Below, piece by piece: positions 22,701 through 33,595 of a DNA stretch of 64,000 bases. The DNA comes from Amorphophallus konjac. Lineage: Eukaryota; Streptophyta; Magnoliopsida; Alismatales; Araceae. The notes below the pieces were generated by a model, which ran no database searches, had not been told where the DNA came from, and saw only the letters and a list, made by a program, of their open reading frames with translations. A program made the translations under genes and the position numbers. How positions within the stretch are numbered: the first letter of the stretch is position 1; each line of letters starts with the position of its first letter. The stretch covers positions 162,708,331-162,772,330 of the forward strand of contig CM040118.1 in the NCBI GenBank assembly GCA_022559845.1, given 5' to 3'.

Positions 22701-24092
22701 GATAGTGATCCCGTACTAGTGGAAATCAAGGGCAAAATGGAAGAACAACCTGATTTCAAATTAGCATCAGATGGAAGATTGATGTTCAGGAATAGAACAT
22801 GTATACCGGATTGTCCAGAGCTAAAGAAGAAAATCTTAGATGAAGCTCATAGATCAAGGTACACGATTCATCCAGGGTCTACTAAAATGTACCAAGATTT
22901 GAAATGGACCTTTTGGTGGCCCAATATGAAAAGAGAAATCATAGACTTTGTGTCTCACTGTTTCACGTGCCAGCAAGTCAAGGCAGAACACCAAAAGCAT
23001 GCCGGTAAGCTACATCCTCTAGATATTCCCAAATGGAAGTGGGAGGATATCGGTATGGACTTCATTATGCGTCTGTCTAAATCAAAAGGAGGACATGATG
23101 GAATATGGGTTATCATCGACCGATTGACCAAATCGGCACACTTCTTGCCAATCAAGAGTCGATGGTCAGTTAATGTTCTTGCTGCATTATACATTAAGGA
23201 GATAGTCAGGTTACATGGAGTACCTGTCTCAATCGTGTTTGACAGAGACCCCCGTTTTACTTCTCACTTTTGGAAGGGTCTACAACATTCGTTGGGGACG
23301 AGACTTAACTTTAGTACTGCTTTTCATCCTCAAACGGATGGTCAGACCGAGAGAACCAATCAAATAGTTGAAGATATGCTCAGAGCTTGCATCATTAATT
23401 TTGGTGGAAGCTGGCATGATCACTTGCCCTTGGTTGAATTTGCATATAATAACAGCTACCAGGCGAGTATACAAATGGCACCTTTCGAAGCCTTATACGG
23501 AAGGAGTTGCCGATCACCCTTATGCTGGGACGAAGTTGGTGAGAAACAACTATTAGGTCCAGACATGGTAAGGGATACCACTGAAAAGATTCAGTTGATT
23601 AGAGAAAGACTTCAAGTTGCTCAGTCTAGATAGAAGGCTTAAGCTGACACAAGAAGAAGAGATCTCGAATTCAAAGTCGGAGATCACGTATTTCTCAAGA
23701 TATCACCTGGACATGGAATAAGGAGATTTGGTGTAAAGGGCAAGCTTACGCCAAGATTTATCGGACCATTTGAGATGCTAGAAAGAGTTGGCGAGGTTGC
23801 TTACCGCGTCGCTTTACCTCCTAAATTGTCCAAGGTTCATAATGTATTTCACATATCTATGTTGAAGAAGTATGTGCACGATCCAGCACATATCATCGAT
23901 CATGGAGACTTGGTGATTCAAAAGGATCTCACTTATGAACAAAAGCCCATGAAGATCTTCGATCGCGAGGTACGAACATTAAGGAATAAAGTTATTCCCA
24001 TGGTTAAGGTGCAATGGAGTAAATGTTCAGAACACGAAGTCACATGGGAGACCGAGGAATCTATGAGGAAATGATTTCCAGACTTATTTTAA
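19734..24092 (+). pseudogene. E2 gag-pol polyprotein, single frame with six nonsense codons
   Basis: All domains are in one frame from ATG 19734 to TAA 24090-24092 (1,453 codons), with no frameshift. Gag starts MAAERAQWRNMQ; two CCHC knuckles lie at 20526-20567 and 20586-20627. The protease motif is DTSAS (20775), unusual against DTGA/DSGA. RT has the FIDD box at 21768-21779 and CIDYQQLN where CIDYRQLN is usual. RNase H lies at about 22200-22430. Integrase has its HHCC region near 22850-22980 and the core MDFIM, DRDPRF, DGQTERTNQ. The chromo-like C-terminus is at about 23980-24060. In-frame stops are at 20319 (TGA), 22002 (TGA), 22428 (TAG), 23631 (TAG), 23640 (TAA) and 24072 (TGA). Comparison with E1 and the flanking motifs suggests most arose from TGG, CGA or CAG codons by C-to-T type changes. 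Confidence 0.94.
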
Positions 24093-24154
24093 AAGGTATG
24101 TACTCTACACTCTCCACGTCTATATACGATTGAATTTGGGGACCAAATTCTTTT

Positions 24155-24167
24155 AAGTGGGGGAGGG
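24155..24167 (+). other. E2 polypurine tract
   Basis: aagtgggggaggg immediately before the 3' LTR start TGTAGC, identical to the E1 tract. Confidence 0.9.
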
Positions 24168-27100
24168 TGTAGCAACCCTGGTAAATTTGCCAGGAACAAA
24201 ATCTTAATTATCTTAAATAGATTAAAAGAATAAACTAAAGGTAAAGGCCCAACTCATATACATCAAAACATATAACTAATAAGCCAAAGGTAATTAACGC
24301 CTTTGTTTAAGTCGCTATTCAATTAACGCCCCTAAGTAAGGCACTAATTCCAGTAATGACGCCCCTAACTATGGGCGCCATTTTTATACGCTAAATAAGG
24401 GAAGATAGGATAAGAGAAAATGACACCCCCTTGACGAGCGTCATATATTAAATTGAAGACTGAAAGGACAGGCGTCAATTTAAAATAACGCCCCAACCAG
24501 AGACGTCAATTTCAAATAAAACCCGTTTGTGTTATGATCGAACAGGGATGCTAGCTGGGTAAGTTAGACTAAGGAAAGGATCAATACGTGGGATGTCTAA
24601 GTTTAATAAGGATTTTGAGAAGGAAGTTTCAATTCCCAATCGAACTCCAACCCTATAGAGTCTGCAGAACCTTATAAATACCCCTCCCATCGAGCTAACC
24701 TAAAGGCTCTTTTCTTCATCAAAACTTGTTGCTGCTGTCGACCGTGGAGTTTTTCTCCATCCTGTTAGTGTTACGAAGAAGAGTTACTAATCGTCTTCCT
24801 TCTCTTCCTGCTGATTGTTGTGCTGCTACGTGAAGAACATAGCAGTTCTTCATTAGGGTCTTCATCTTCCTCTTACTAAAGAACGTGAGGGTTCTTCATC
24901 ATCGTCTTCTCCTCTACTGCACGGAGGTCCAAAAGGAGGGGGAGGCCGGTGCTGTTTCTATTTCCCTATTCTCCTCCTAAAGGGAGCTACTGTTGTTGTG
25001 TTATTGCTGCATATCGTCATCCTGAAGGTGTGCTGCTAGTGCAATTGCTGAAGAGCTGATGCTCTTGTTGGCAACCTAGTTACTCTGTTAGAAACAGAGT
25101 ATCGTGAGTGGTTATTTTCTTCACCGTTCTTGATCGATCACCAACCAAATCAACATCAAAGGTAGGTTTTCTCAAGACTTAGCAAAACTCTGTAATTAGT
25201 TAAAGCATGCATATAGGTCTGTAAGAAGTACTTGAATGAGTTCCTCAATTTTTCTGAATTTTCATGAAATGATGCCCCAGATTAAGGCGTCATTTTGATT
25301 TAACGCCCTTCATGACAGTCGTCAATTAGCTAGTTCATTAATAAATAACACTTGTTCAAAATTTAATAAGCTTGAACCCTGACACCTAATTTAATGCATG
25401 ATTACATTGATAGACTCCTGATATTTTTCCCTACCTATACATGTCATTTATCTCCTGATCAGACCTACTTCATAAACCTTGTGTCTGTGATTGTACCTGG
25501 CGGGTGCAAAGCATCAGATAGAAATTAACGACCCAGGATAGGTCGTCATTTAAATGGACACTCGTATACATGGGCGCGACTTAGTGAAAAGCCATGAAAT
25601 TTTAATATATATTGACGTCCTGGATATTGCAAATTGATGACGTGAACCCTGCCATTTCTTTTATATATGACGCCCCTGACCAGGGCGCTGTTTAATAAAT
25701 TGAAGACTTTAGATAAGTCGCCATTTACCTGAATAACTGAAATTTAGAAATTTCCCCCAACAGAAATATTTATTGAACGACTGAATGGACAGTCGTCATT
25801 TACTAAAATGACGACCCAAACAAGGGCGTCAATTGTAAAAATGAAGACTCAAGGTCAGGCGTCAATTGACTGATAGTTCTGACTTTCTGATTTTCGTGTT
25901 TTTGAGTAAACCTTTGAAGTGGGTTATATGTATTGGCACTATATTCCATTCCGTGAATATAGTCCCACGTTCCACGTTGTTTAATCGATTACCCACTATT
26001 TCTCGGTGATAGACGAACTCTCCATGGGACATTCCGTTCCTTTGGACCGGTGACTTTATCATAGAGACCTCCGTAAGACTCCGCTAGCTTTGGATTCCCT
26101 CAAAGCAGCCGAGCTGGTTGTACCCTTAAAACCCATGACACTTCTTAATTGCCATGTCACTCTAAAAAAATATGGTATACCGGCCCTCACGACATGCTGT
26201 TTGTATGTCATGAGAATATTCTTGCAATAATGGGATGGGTAATCCATGTCATTCATATCCTTTAAGAATAGTGTGCCGTACGAGTGTACACTAATTCTAT
26301 CTACCTTATCATGTACAAGAACGAGCGACCATGTTCATGTGGGCGCTTATTCTTATTGTCATGGCACCCAAGTTAGGGAGCCAATTCCACCTAGTTTTAT
26401 CGTTGATCGTGATTATACCGTTATTATCGTCATTATACAACATGTTCAAACCCTTGAAATGCTATTCCACAAGATCTACCTTAAAAGTTCATACAAGTTT
26501 GTTCCTTGAAACTCCATATTGGCTATAGCTATAGTGGATGTCGAAAAATACATGATCAATGCCTGCGCATATAGGGCCCGATCTGATCCTGGGAGGAGCA
26601 CCCGAAAGTACTTGTGCCCATGGGAGTTGTAATGATCACGGTATGGCATTGTACCGAAGTGCATGACTAGCTTGATTAGACATTCCACAATCTTGTACTC
26701 GACTTGACATGACATGACTTGCGTGACTCGAAAAGGGTATTTATATACTTGCTCGAAACGTGATAGCCAATTTCTGACATGATGTGATTGAATGTCTTGA
26801 CATTTATTGATATAAGTTTTTGAAAGACATGCTAGTTCACTCAATTATCTCTTGTTATACTCTCTCTCTCTTGTCATTTTACGCCAACATGCATAGCTTT
26901 ATTGCATTCATGTAACATGTAATTTACTTAAAGCAAGCTAGCTTTTGAGATATAATTCCTACTGAGCGTTCGCTCATCTAGTGTTTTTCCCTATTTTTCA
27001 GGTAAGTCCGAGGACGAAATTCAATCGGATGGGGAAAGTCAAGAGTGAAGAGATTAGTGCTAACCGTCTACCCAAGCGTCTACTAGTCTTATCTTTCTAT

Positions 27101-27325
27101 ATTTTTGAGTCAATCATTGTACTTTTCCTTTTTATTGAGTCTTAGCACTTTCATTAAGTGGATTGTAATAGAAAGTACTTTTGAGGTTATGATTGAATAA
27201 AGGATTGTGTTATCTTTATTTTTGCGCACTCTGTCTTTGTGTTGAATACACTAACACTCTGATTGACATGATCGATATAAACTCGTCACGCATCTCCGGG
27301 TTCCTTCCGCGCTCGGGGCGTGACA
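24168..27325 (+). repeat. E2 3' LTR
   Basis: 3,158 bp, co-linear with the 5' LTR and nearly the same length (one base difference), ending gtgaca followed by the TSD ctatg. It carries the same palindrome clusters (24293-24520, 25267-25870), TATA box and TTTTTCAGG block (26986-27003, here followed by taagt). Confidence 0.95.
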
Positions 27326-27914
27326 CTATGCATGCTCTTATCCTTTTGCAACCGCATGTACATAAATGCATATACTTCATCAATGTGTGTATGAATGCCA
27401 TGATTTATCGGTATATCAAATAGTGTTAGTGGAAAGGTGGATCAAGTACACCTGGAAGCTTTCATCATGTGTGAGTGTGGTCTTCGGACCTAAGTACTCC
27501 GCCACGTACTGGTAATCAAATTGCTTGAAAACATCTTTTTGAAATGCTTGAGTGTATATATACTACACACCTTTCAGTTGAAATCTTCTATGACCTTACG
27601 CCCTTGCTAAATAACATGCTTTGACTAGGACATGTTTTAACATGGCACATATTAAGGGGGAGGTTTTTGCTATAACGGTGCATACACTTAGGGGGAGACA
27701 TCACCATGAATAGGCTAATTCATTTCTTACATTCTATGCAATCTCTCACACAATTTGTACAAGTGAGTTAATGAATCTAACTAATAAGGATTTCACTTAT
27801 TCCACTTAACACATTCTAGGACTTTGGAACCCCTACATGGAAATCACATGACTTGTGAGGAAAAAACTGTCAGCCTCGTCAAAAATATTCAATAAGTGTG
27901 ATTTGACATGAAGT

Positions 27915-28037
27915 AAATCGGGAATCTCCCCTGAAATAAAGGAGAAAACTCGCAATTGAAAAGTGTCCTGTCCACATAATCATAAGTGACGATGCCGAGT
28001 AATCGGGAAGTGCCCCTGAAACAAAGGGCATGACTCG
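27915..28037. repeat. Two related short hairpin repeats in copia post-pol region
   Basis: Units 27915-27952 and 28000-28037 share AATCGGGAA, then a stem-loop, then ACTCG. The first stem is TCTCC / GGAGA, the second TGCCC / GGGCA; loops are both CTGAAAyAAA-like. Two stem base pairs differ between the units and both keep pairing. Confidence 0.7.
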
Positions 28038-28756
28038 TGTCAAAAGGCTAGTCATCCTGTCATTTAAAAATGAAAACAAACTTGGGGTTGTGCGAAGCTA
28101 CCAAAAGTCGAGCACGTTGTATGAAAGCGTAGGGAAGAAAAATTCCTACTTGTGTTCTTTAGAAAATATGAAAATTCATGCTATCTAGATTTCATTGCTC
28201 ATATTTCACATATTCATCTAGGGAGTGATTGTATGAATGTACACCTTGAATTAGTCATATTTCATGAGTCTTGCAGTACCACTTCTTGTAAGCACTACCC
28301 TTTTACTATTGCACATGAAATTCATATTCTCGGTCTATCGCATTTTTCCTATCCTGTTCATAGACAACTTGCTTGCTATACTATACACTGATGAGTGCAT
28401 ATGTGCTTGACTGCTAAATTCTTGCGTTTCATATGCATCTCATTGTGTTATTTGTGCATATTGAGGCTTACCTTTCATCCTTTTCAGCTTTAATAATCCC
28501 CTATTTGACTCTGACAAAAAGGGGGAGAAATAATTTGAATTTTGCATTGTTGTTGCATTGGCTTGAATGAAAATTCATGACTTGCTTCGTTTTTGATTGA
28601 TTATGTTTTTGGCAAAAAGGGTGAGTTGATCTTTACATGTTGATTCAGCAAGTTATGAATTCCTGACTGGAAGTCATGCATCTGGCGTGCATGAGAAAAT
28701 GGTTGTTTTGTCATCCATCATGCAAATATCATAGTTCTATAAATGGTTTTATCTTC

Positions 28757-28773
28757 GTCAAAAAGGGTGAGAT
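28757..28773 (+). other. Copia polypurine tract
   Basis: gtcaaaaagggtgagat directly before the LTR start TGTTGTG. Similar tracts at 28517 and 28617 look like decoys or ancestral duplicates. Confidence 0.75.
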
Positions 28774-30756
28774 TGTTGTGTGCCGGACTGTTTTGACGAA
28801 GATTCTGGATGAAATATCATGATTTAGGGTTCAATGAATTTGCATGAATACAGGTTTGATGAATGATTGCCTTGAATGAAAACTTGATTGATTGATCTTC
28901 ATTGATATACATATTTGATGAAAGGTGAGGTTGATGAATTTCAAACTTGAATGCTTGATTTGTAAGAATGCTCAATTTGAAAAAGGCTGATCCGAATCAA
29001 CTTGATTGAATATTGAATGTTGACGTGAGCTATTATTGATTGACCTCAAATGATGGACATAACTAATAAGTGAATAGGTCATTCGGTGAATCACAAAATG
29101 AATGGATGTTTTGAATGTGGAACTCACTATGTGATGATTGAGAGAGTTTCAGTTGATACATTGAGACATTAATTTGCATGACTATTGTGAAGCTTGTCAC
29201 TCAATCTCTCAAGGCCAAGGTATGGATACATGACTATTTGGATCTTAGCGTAAATGGACTGATCCGGGTAAAATTCATGCTTATCCATGTATATGTGAGT
29301 TGTATGAACTCCATTGATTAACTTAGTTATATGTATCTCATTTGTGGAGATTTCAATGGATTTTACAGATGTTTTTCTGATGTCAGTAGAAGTGTCGACC
29401 TACGGGGTCGACACTTAATTGTGGAGTCTCTGCCTTGCGTTGAAAAAGTGGACGCTGGCAAAAAGTGTCGACCTGCGGAGTCGACACTTTCACCAGGGTT
29501 CTGCTATTTGGCTATGGCAGAACTCACGGGAAAAAGTGTCGACCCTGAAGGTCGACACTTTCAGGTAAGTATGACATTTCTGTGAAAACAGAATGTTCGT
29601 GAAAAAGTGTCGACCTTGTGAGTCGACACTTTTCATCACGAATGTTATATTTTTTTCACAGGCCAGAACACTTCGTAAAAAGTGTCGACCCCATGGGTCG
29701 ACACTTTTTCTGAACGTTCTTACGGGTTTTCTGGATCTGTTTCGAAACCTTTAAGGGAGGATCCAAATGTCTTGGCTTTTGACCCTAATAGCCTTAGGGC
29801 GACCCTTGCACCTTTTATGTGATGTAAAGGGGGCTTGAGAAGGGCTTTCAAGTCTTTTGGGGGTTAAATCCCCCTTGTATATATCGCCGCCCCCTCATTC
29901 GATCGGAGAACAACCCTTGGAGCTCTAACGTAGTTATCTTGTGCTTGCAGGAGAAGAAAGGTGTGTGCTCTGCTGAAGGACAAGGGAAGGAACGCCAGAG
30001 ACGTCCCCTCACAAGCCCGGGCTGAGAGATAGAGAGGCTATGTCTGCGTCCTCTTCCTCCTTGCTTCGGGTGTCTGAAGCCTATTGGACCCTTCGTCTCT
30101 TGGTTTCATCATTCTAAGCCACACTTCATATATCTCCAATTTTGGTTGAAGGATATAGGGAAAGATTCATATTGTTTCATAATCTTCTTAGTCATCTTGT
30201 GCTTAGAATGTTCATCTCATATTTGGGCTTGTATTTCCTTTCATACTATTTCTCTATCTAGACATTTTCGGAGCTTGCTCCGAGTGTGTGTGGGTAGTCT
30301 CGTCGTCGCACGAGAACCCACGTGTGTGGGCCGTCGAGCCCGTGTGTGTGTGGTTGCTGCCATCGAGCAGCGTTTATAGTGAAAGCCTCTCGAGGTGAGA
30401 GGGGTGGATGTAGGACGGCACTCGGTGCGTCCGAACCACTTAAAAATAATGTGTCGTGATTTGCTTGGTTGGTATTGGTTGATATCTATTTTTTCGTTCT
30501 CTATACGAGTGTGAGACGGTGAGACGTGAGCGTACTCAACTGTCCGTCCAAATATAGTTGTCCGAGTGAGCATATTTGTGCGCTAGGGAGTTGTGAGAGC
30601 TTGCTTGATTTACTTTCATTCATTCCAATCAAGTCTCTATCTTAGGCTTTTCATTTATACCTGTGGTTTGTCTGGATTGTGTTAAAATTCGTAGTAAAGG
30701 GTGGGCAATCAATTCACCCCCCCCCCCCTCTCAATTGCATCCTAACCAGGCCAACA
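28774..30756 (+). repeat. Copia 3' LTR
   Basis: 1,983 bp, ends ggccaaca followed by the TSD caggt. It has five GTGTCGACC palindromes (29391-29710) against six in the 5' LTR, and a C-run at 30717-30728 that is shorter in the 5' copy. Several substitutions occur in the first 60 bases compared with the 5' LTR. Confidence 0.93.
29391..29710. repeat. Array of five GTGTCGACC palindromes in copia 3' LTR
   Basis: Same units and loops as in the 5' LTR except that the pair at 10058 and 10133 is represented by one unit with the ccat loop, at about 29678-29710. This is the product expected from recombination between those two identical units. Confidence 0.9.
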
Positions 30757-30761
30757 CAGGT

Positions 30762-32395
30762 AAATGGCGCCCTAGTCAGGGGCGCCCTTCATTCTACTGG
30801 TTGGAATTGGCGCCCCCACAGGTGCCATTATTTAAGTAAATGGCGTCTGTGGGAACGGGCGCCCAATCCCTATATACATATTTTCTTTTTCTTTTTCAAA
30901 AGGAAATGGCGCCCCTCTGTAGTGTCTTCATTTAAATGAAGACTCTGCACAGAGTCTTCAATTCTGTAAATGGCGCTCTAGACAGGGGCGCCCTTTATTC
31001 AGGCTCATATACGCACCAGACAGGTACGTTTTGAGACACAAGTTACTATTCATGATTTCAAAAGTTCTCGGAATCAAGAAATAAGGACATGGATAGATAG
31101 AGAAAAATATCAGGATCACGGAATCATACTTATACAAGAATTTTATGGTTTAGTTTCATAGATATTAATTTTCTAAACATGGTGTTTATTAATTACTGGA
31201 AAATGAATTGACGACATTCTGGGGGGTCCTCAATTAAATGGCGCCCTTGCCTTGGGCGCCCCTTCAGGAAATGGCACCCAGGTGATGGGCGCCCTTTGCC
31301 TAAAGGCTGGAAATTTTGGTTTTTTTAAACATATATATATATTTAGTAAAACCTCTTATATATTAGGGCTAAGCATGCTATTTTAAGGCTGTAAAAACTA
31401 GTGTAATAGGATATATTCAAATTCCGTAAAACTAGTGTAACATACTATGTATAAAACTGGTGTAACAGGCTATAGTTGTTCTACTTAAAACCCGTGTAAC
31501 ATGCTATAGAGTATGGTCTACTTAAAACCCGTGTAACATGCTATAGAGTATGGAACAGGCTGTATGGCATGACAGATGAATTATACTAGCATGTTATGTT
31601 ACCCTGCTTTAGCTACGGGTTGGGCTTGATCTTGAGAACACCTACCTTTTGACGTGATTACGAGGTACAAAATAATAAAGAAAGCCACTTCACAGCTTCA
31701 AGAGGATCGCAGCAGGACGTAGACTGCGGGAATAAGACGCTCATTCACGTCTTCCAAGGCAAAGAAGGGAGATATTCCCTCTTGCAACAACGAAATAACG
31801 GCAATAGCTTCTGCCTGTCTACGGAGGGGTTAGTTATATAGAAATTCAGTTGACGACGCAAAAGCAATTGATTTATTGCTTTGCGGGTCCGTTGCCAGCA
31901 AACACATGATGTTCGTGCTTTAAACCCTTCTATAAGAGGGTCCTTGTGTCTGTTGGGAATTGGCACCCTTGTACAGGGGCGCCTATTAGCTGGGTCCCCT
32001 TGTTAGTGATATTGGCGCCCTTGCATTAGGGCGCCCATTCCTATTGTTTAGGAAAGAGGCTGGGCCCTCTTCACGTGTTGGTCTTTCAGATGTATATATA
32101 TATTAATATATATAATGATGGGTGGCCCCTGAATGAATTAGCGCCCACGTATAGGGACTCTAATTTGTAAATGGCACCCTGATGAGGGGCGCCCATTCCC
32201 TTTGGTTTGAAAAAGAGAAAACTCCCAATACGTACCATTCATGTGTTGGCATTTAAGTGATGTTGGACCTCTTAAATGTATGTATATTTATATAGTGGCC
32301 CTCATAAGGTATGTTCATTTTTTATAAGGCCTTCATGTAGGATTATTTATTTAGTAAAAGTTAGTTTCTCAATCATGTTTATCCGGGGTGCTACA
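30762..32395 (-). repeat. E1 5' LTR, outer part (right of the copia insertion)
   Basis: Resumes E1's LTR after the duplicated caggt and runs to ggggtgctaca at 32395. GGCGCC palindromes cluster at 30762-31290 and 31965-32205, with a perfect 11-bp-arm palindrome TGAAGACTCTG / CAGAGTCTTCA near 30937-30963. The minus-strand TATA-like site is at 31833-31840. Together with 7752-9139 it makes a 3.0-kb LTR. No genes. Confidence 0.9.
31480..31553. repeat. 37-bp tandem repeat, two units, in E1 5' LTR
   Basis: Units 31480-31516 and 31517-31553, both with acccgtg; homologous to the three-unit array at 1517-1627. Confidence 0.9.
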
Positions 32396-32570
32396 GGTTG
32401 GGTGGACCTTATTGGTTGCATTGGTCCGGTGTTCTTTCTCGAAGTGCTATGTGGAGTTTATGGTGGTCGTGTTGCGATCAAGAGGTTTTAACCGTTGGGT
32501 GAGTTCTTCCACGTGTTTTCCGTGCGTAATCCTAAATTTTGAGGACGAAATTTCTTTAAGGGGGGAGGAC
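32396..32570 (+). other. Element A: 3' end of internal region and polypurine tract
   Basis: Contains the pattern typical of a gypsy 3' end: ttttgaggacgaaattt, then ttaaggggggaggac immediately before an LTR start TGTAATATCC. The rest of A's body would lie left of E1, outside the window. E1 is therefore inserted in A. A coding remnant cannot be assigned in 175 bases. Confidence 0.75.
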
Positions 32571-33595
32571 TGTAATATCCCCGGATTTTTGGATTATTTT
32601 TCGCATATTGCAGATTGTATTCATTTGGATTTCAGAATTTGGTATCGAGATTTCGGTATGTGAGTCTTATCAGGTTCATATTGGCGCATTGAGCGGTCTC
32701 ACTTTTTTTAGAAATTTTTGGTGTCGAAATGTATTTTTTGGAGGTTTATAGAAGTTAATCGAAGTTTTTAAATGAGAAAAGAAAAAAATATAATAACAAA
32801 AAAGCTAATTAAACCTTTTTAACCCTCACCCCCCACCGTTCTCTCCCTCTTTCTCTCTTTTCACGTTCGCACCCCCTCACCCCCCACCGTTCTCCCCCTC
32901 TCACCCTCCACCTCTCTGGCGACCGACGGATCTTGGCGGTGGGCGAGATCGTGGACGGCTCGGGCATCGTGTGGCGGGGATGGACGTGAGAAATGAGGGA
33001 CGATGGTGCGGCTAGCGAGGTCGCGAGATCGGGGTTTAAGATCGCATAAATAAGTGTTCTCTCGACAGTTTGACTTCCAAATCGCGTGCTTTCTTCACCA
33101 AAAGGTAGGGGGATGGAATCCTCACACTCTTATCGCGATTCCCTATGGATTTATGTGATTAATCGCATGCTAGGAGGCTTAATCCATGGAATGGTTTGAA
33201 TATGGCTTGAGTTCTTTATGCTTTTGATTTAAATGTGAGAATGCATGGATTTTTTCATGGTTTTTGGAGCCAAATACATGTGTATAGATGTATGAAAGCA
33301 AGAATCGAGGTTTTTGTAAGGTTTGCCCCTCGTTTGTAGCGAGTGGCGTGGGTTTTAGGGCAGTTCGCCCTCATCTGAATCGGAAGCAAGAACGCGGTTA
33401 GTCTTCCGACCATGTCGGGCTTCGGGTTTTTAACCGCAATGTACCCAGAGACTGCATCTAGGCATATAGGGGGACTAAGTCGAAAATTGAACGCGGTGGT
33501 CAGACCGATCGCATTCAGTGTTGATGCAGCCCATTGACCGACCGCGTCCCTGTTGATCGTGGCGCCCTTCCGACCGCGTTAATGCAGGTCGCGGC
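32571..33595 (+). repeat. Element A 3' LTR, left part
   Basis: Begins TGTAATATCCCCGG after the polypurine tract. It contains CT-rich leader sequence at 32820-32900 and the start of a group of GACCG-rich palindromes (33490-33595). The LTR is interrupted at 33595 by the non-coding LTR element with TSD gcggc and resumes at 43309. No genes. Confidence 0.85.

Larger units (their letters stand above)
16407..27325 (+). mobile_element. E2: complete Tekay/Del-like Ty3-gypsy element
   Basis: 10,919 bp, LTRs 16407-19563 and 24168-27325 (TGTAGC ... GTGACA), primer site 19571-19582, gag-pol in a single frame 19734-24092, polypurine tract 24155-24167. The 5-bp TSD ctatg is exact (16402-16406, 27326-27330), inside the post-pol part of the copia element. 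Domain order and the C-terminal chromo-like motif place it in the Tekay/Del chromoviruses, close to E1. It is the innermost insertion of this nest and the best preserved. Confidence 0.96.
27331..28773 (+). other. Copia post-pol region, right of E2
   Basis: About 1.44 kb between the E2 target site and the copia 3' LTR. SIRE-type elements often carry an envelope-like ORF here, but no frame longer than about 80 codons is present and none looks membrane-like. Several purine tracts occur (27653-27664, 27692-27702, 28517-28529, 28617-28625) besides the tract next to the LTR. Two matched hairpin repeats lie at 27915-28037. It is either a decayed envelope-like region or long non-coding spacer. Confidence 0.75.
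9140..30756 (+). mobile_element. Ty1-copia element (SIRE/Maximus-like), split by E2
   Basis: LTRs at 9140-11207 and 28774-30756 (TG...CA), primer site at 11210, gag, protease, integrase, then RT and RNase H: the copia order, with integrase before RT. The exact 5-bp TSD caggt flanks it (9135-9139, 30757-30761), placing it in E1's 5' LTR. Without E2 it is about 10.7 kb. The RT motif VYVDDIIFGAS and the MGELNFFLGL region plus a long post-pol region suggest the SIRE/Maximus lineage. Stops and frameshifts throughout pol, and LTRs with substitutions and indels, show it is older than E2, which lies inside it. Confidence 0.93.
835..32395 (-). mobile_element. E1: Ty3-gypsy (Tekay/Del-like chromovirus) element, minus strand, nested and degenerate
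   Basis: Reading right to left: 5' LTR (32395-30762 plus 9139-7752, about 3.0 kb once the copia insertion is removed), primer site 7744-7733, gag-pol 7557-2546, polypurine tract, then the 3' LTR 2466-835, which is truncated. Domain order gag, protease, RT, RNase H, integrase and a C-terminal chromo-like motif is that of plant chromoviruses; LTRs over 3 kb and the C-terminal IPMVK...W...EATWE motif fit Tekay/Del. The internal region without Cassandra is about 4.6 kb, matching E2. Its left TSD is not visible; the right one would be ggttg at 32396-32400. E1 is inserted in the tail of element A. Confidence 0.9.

Noticed and set aside
27331..28773. Envelope-like gene of a SIRE element
   Set aside because: No frame longer than about 80 codons and no membrane segments.
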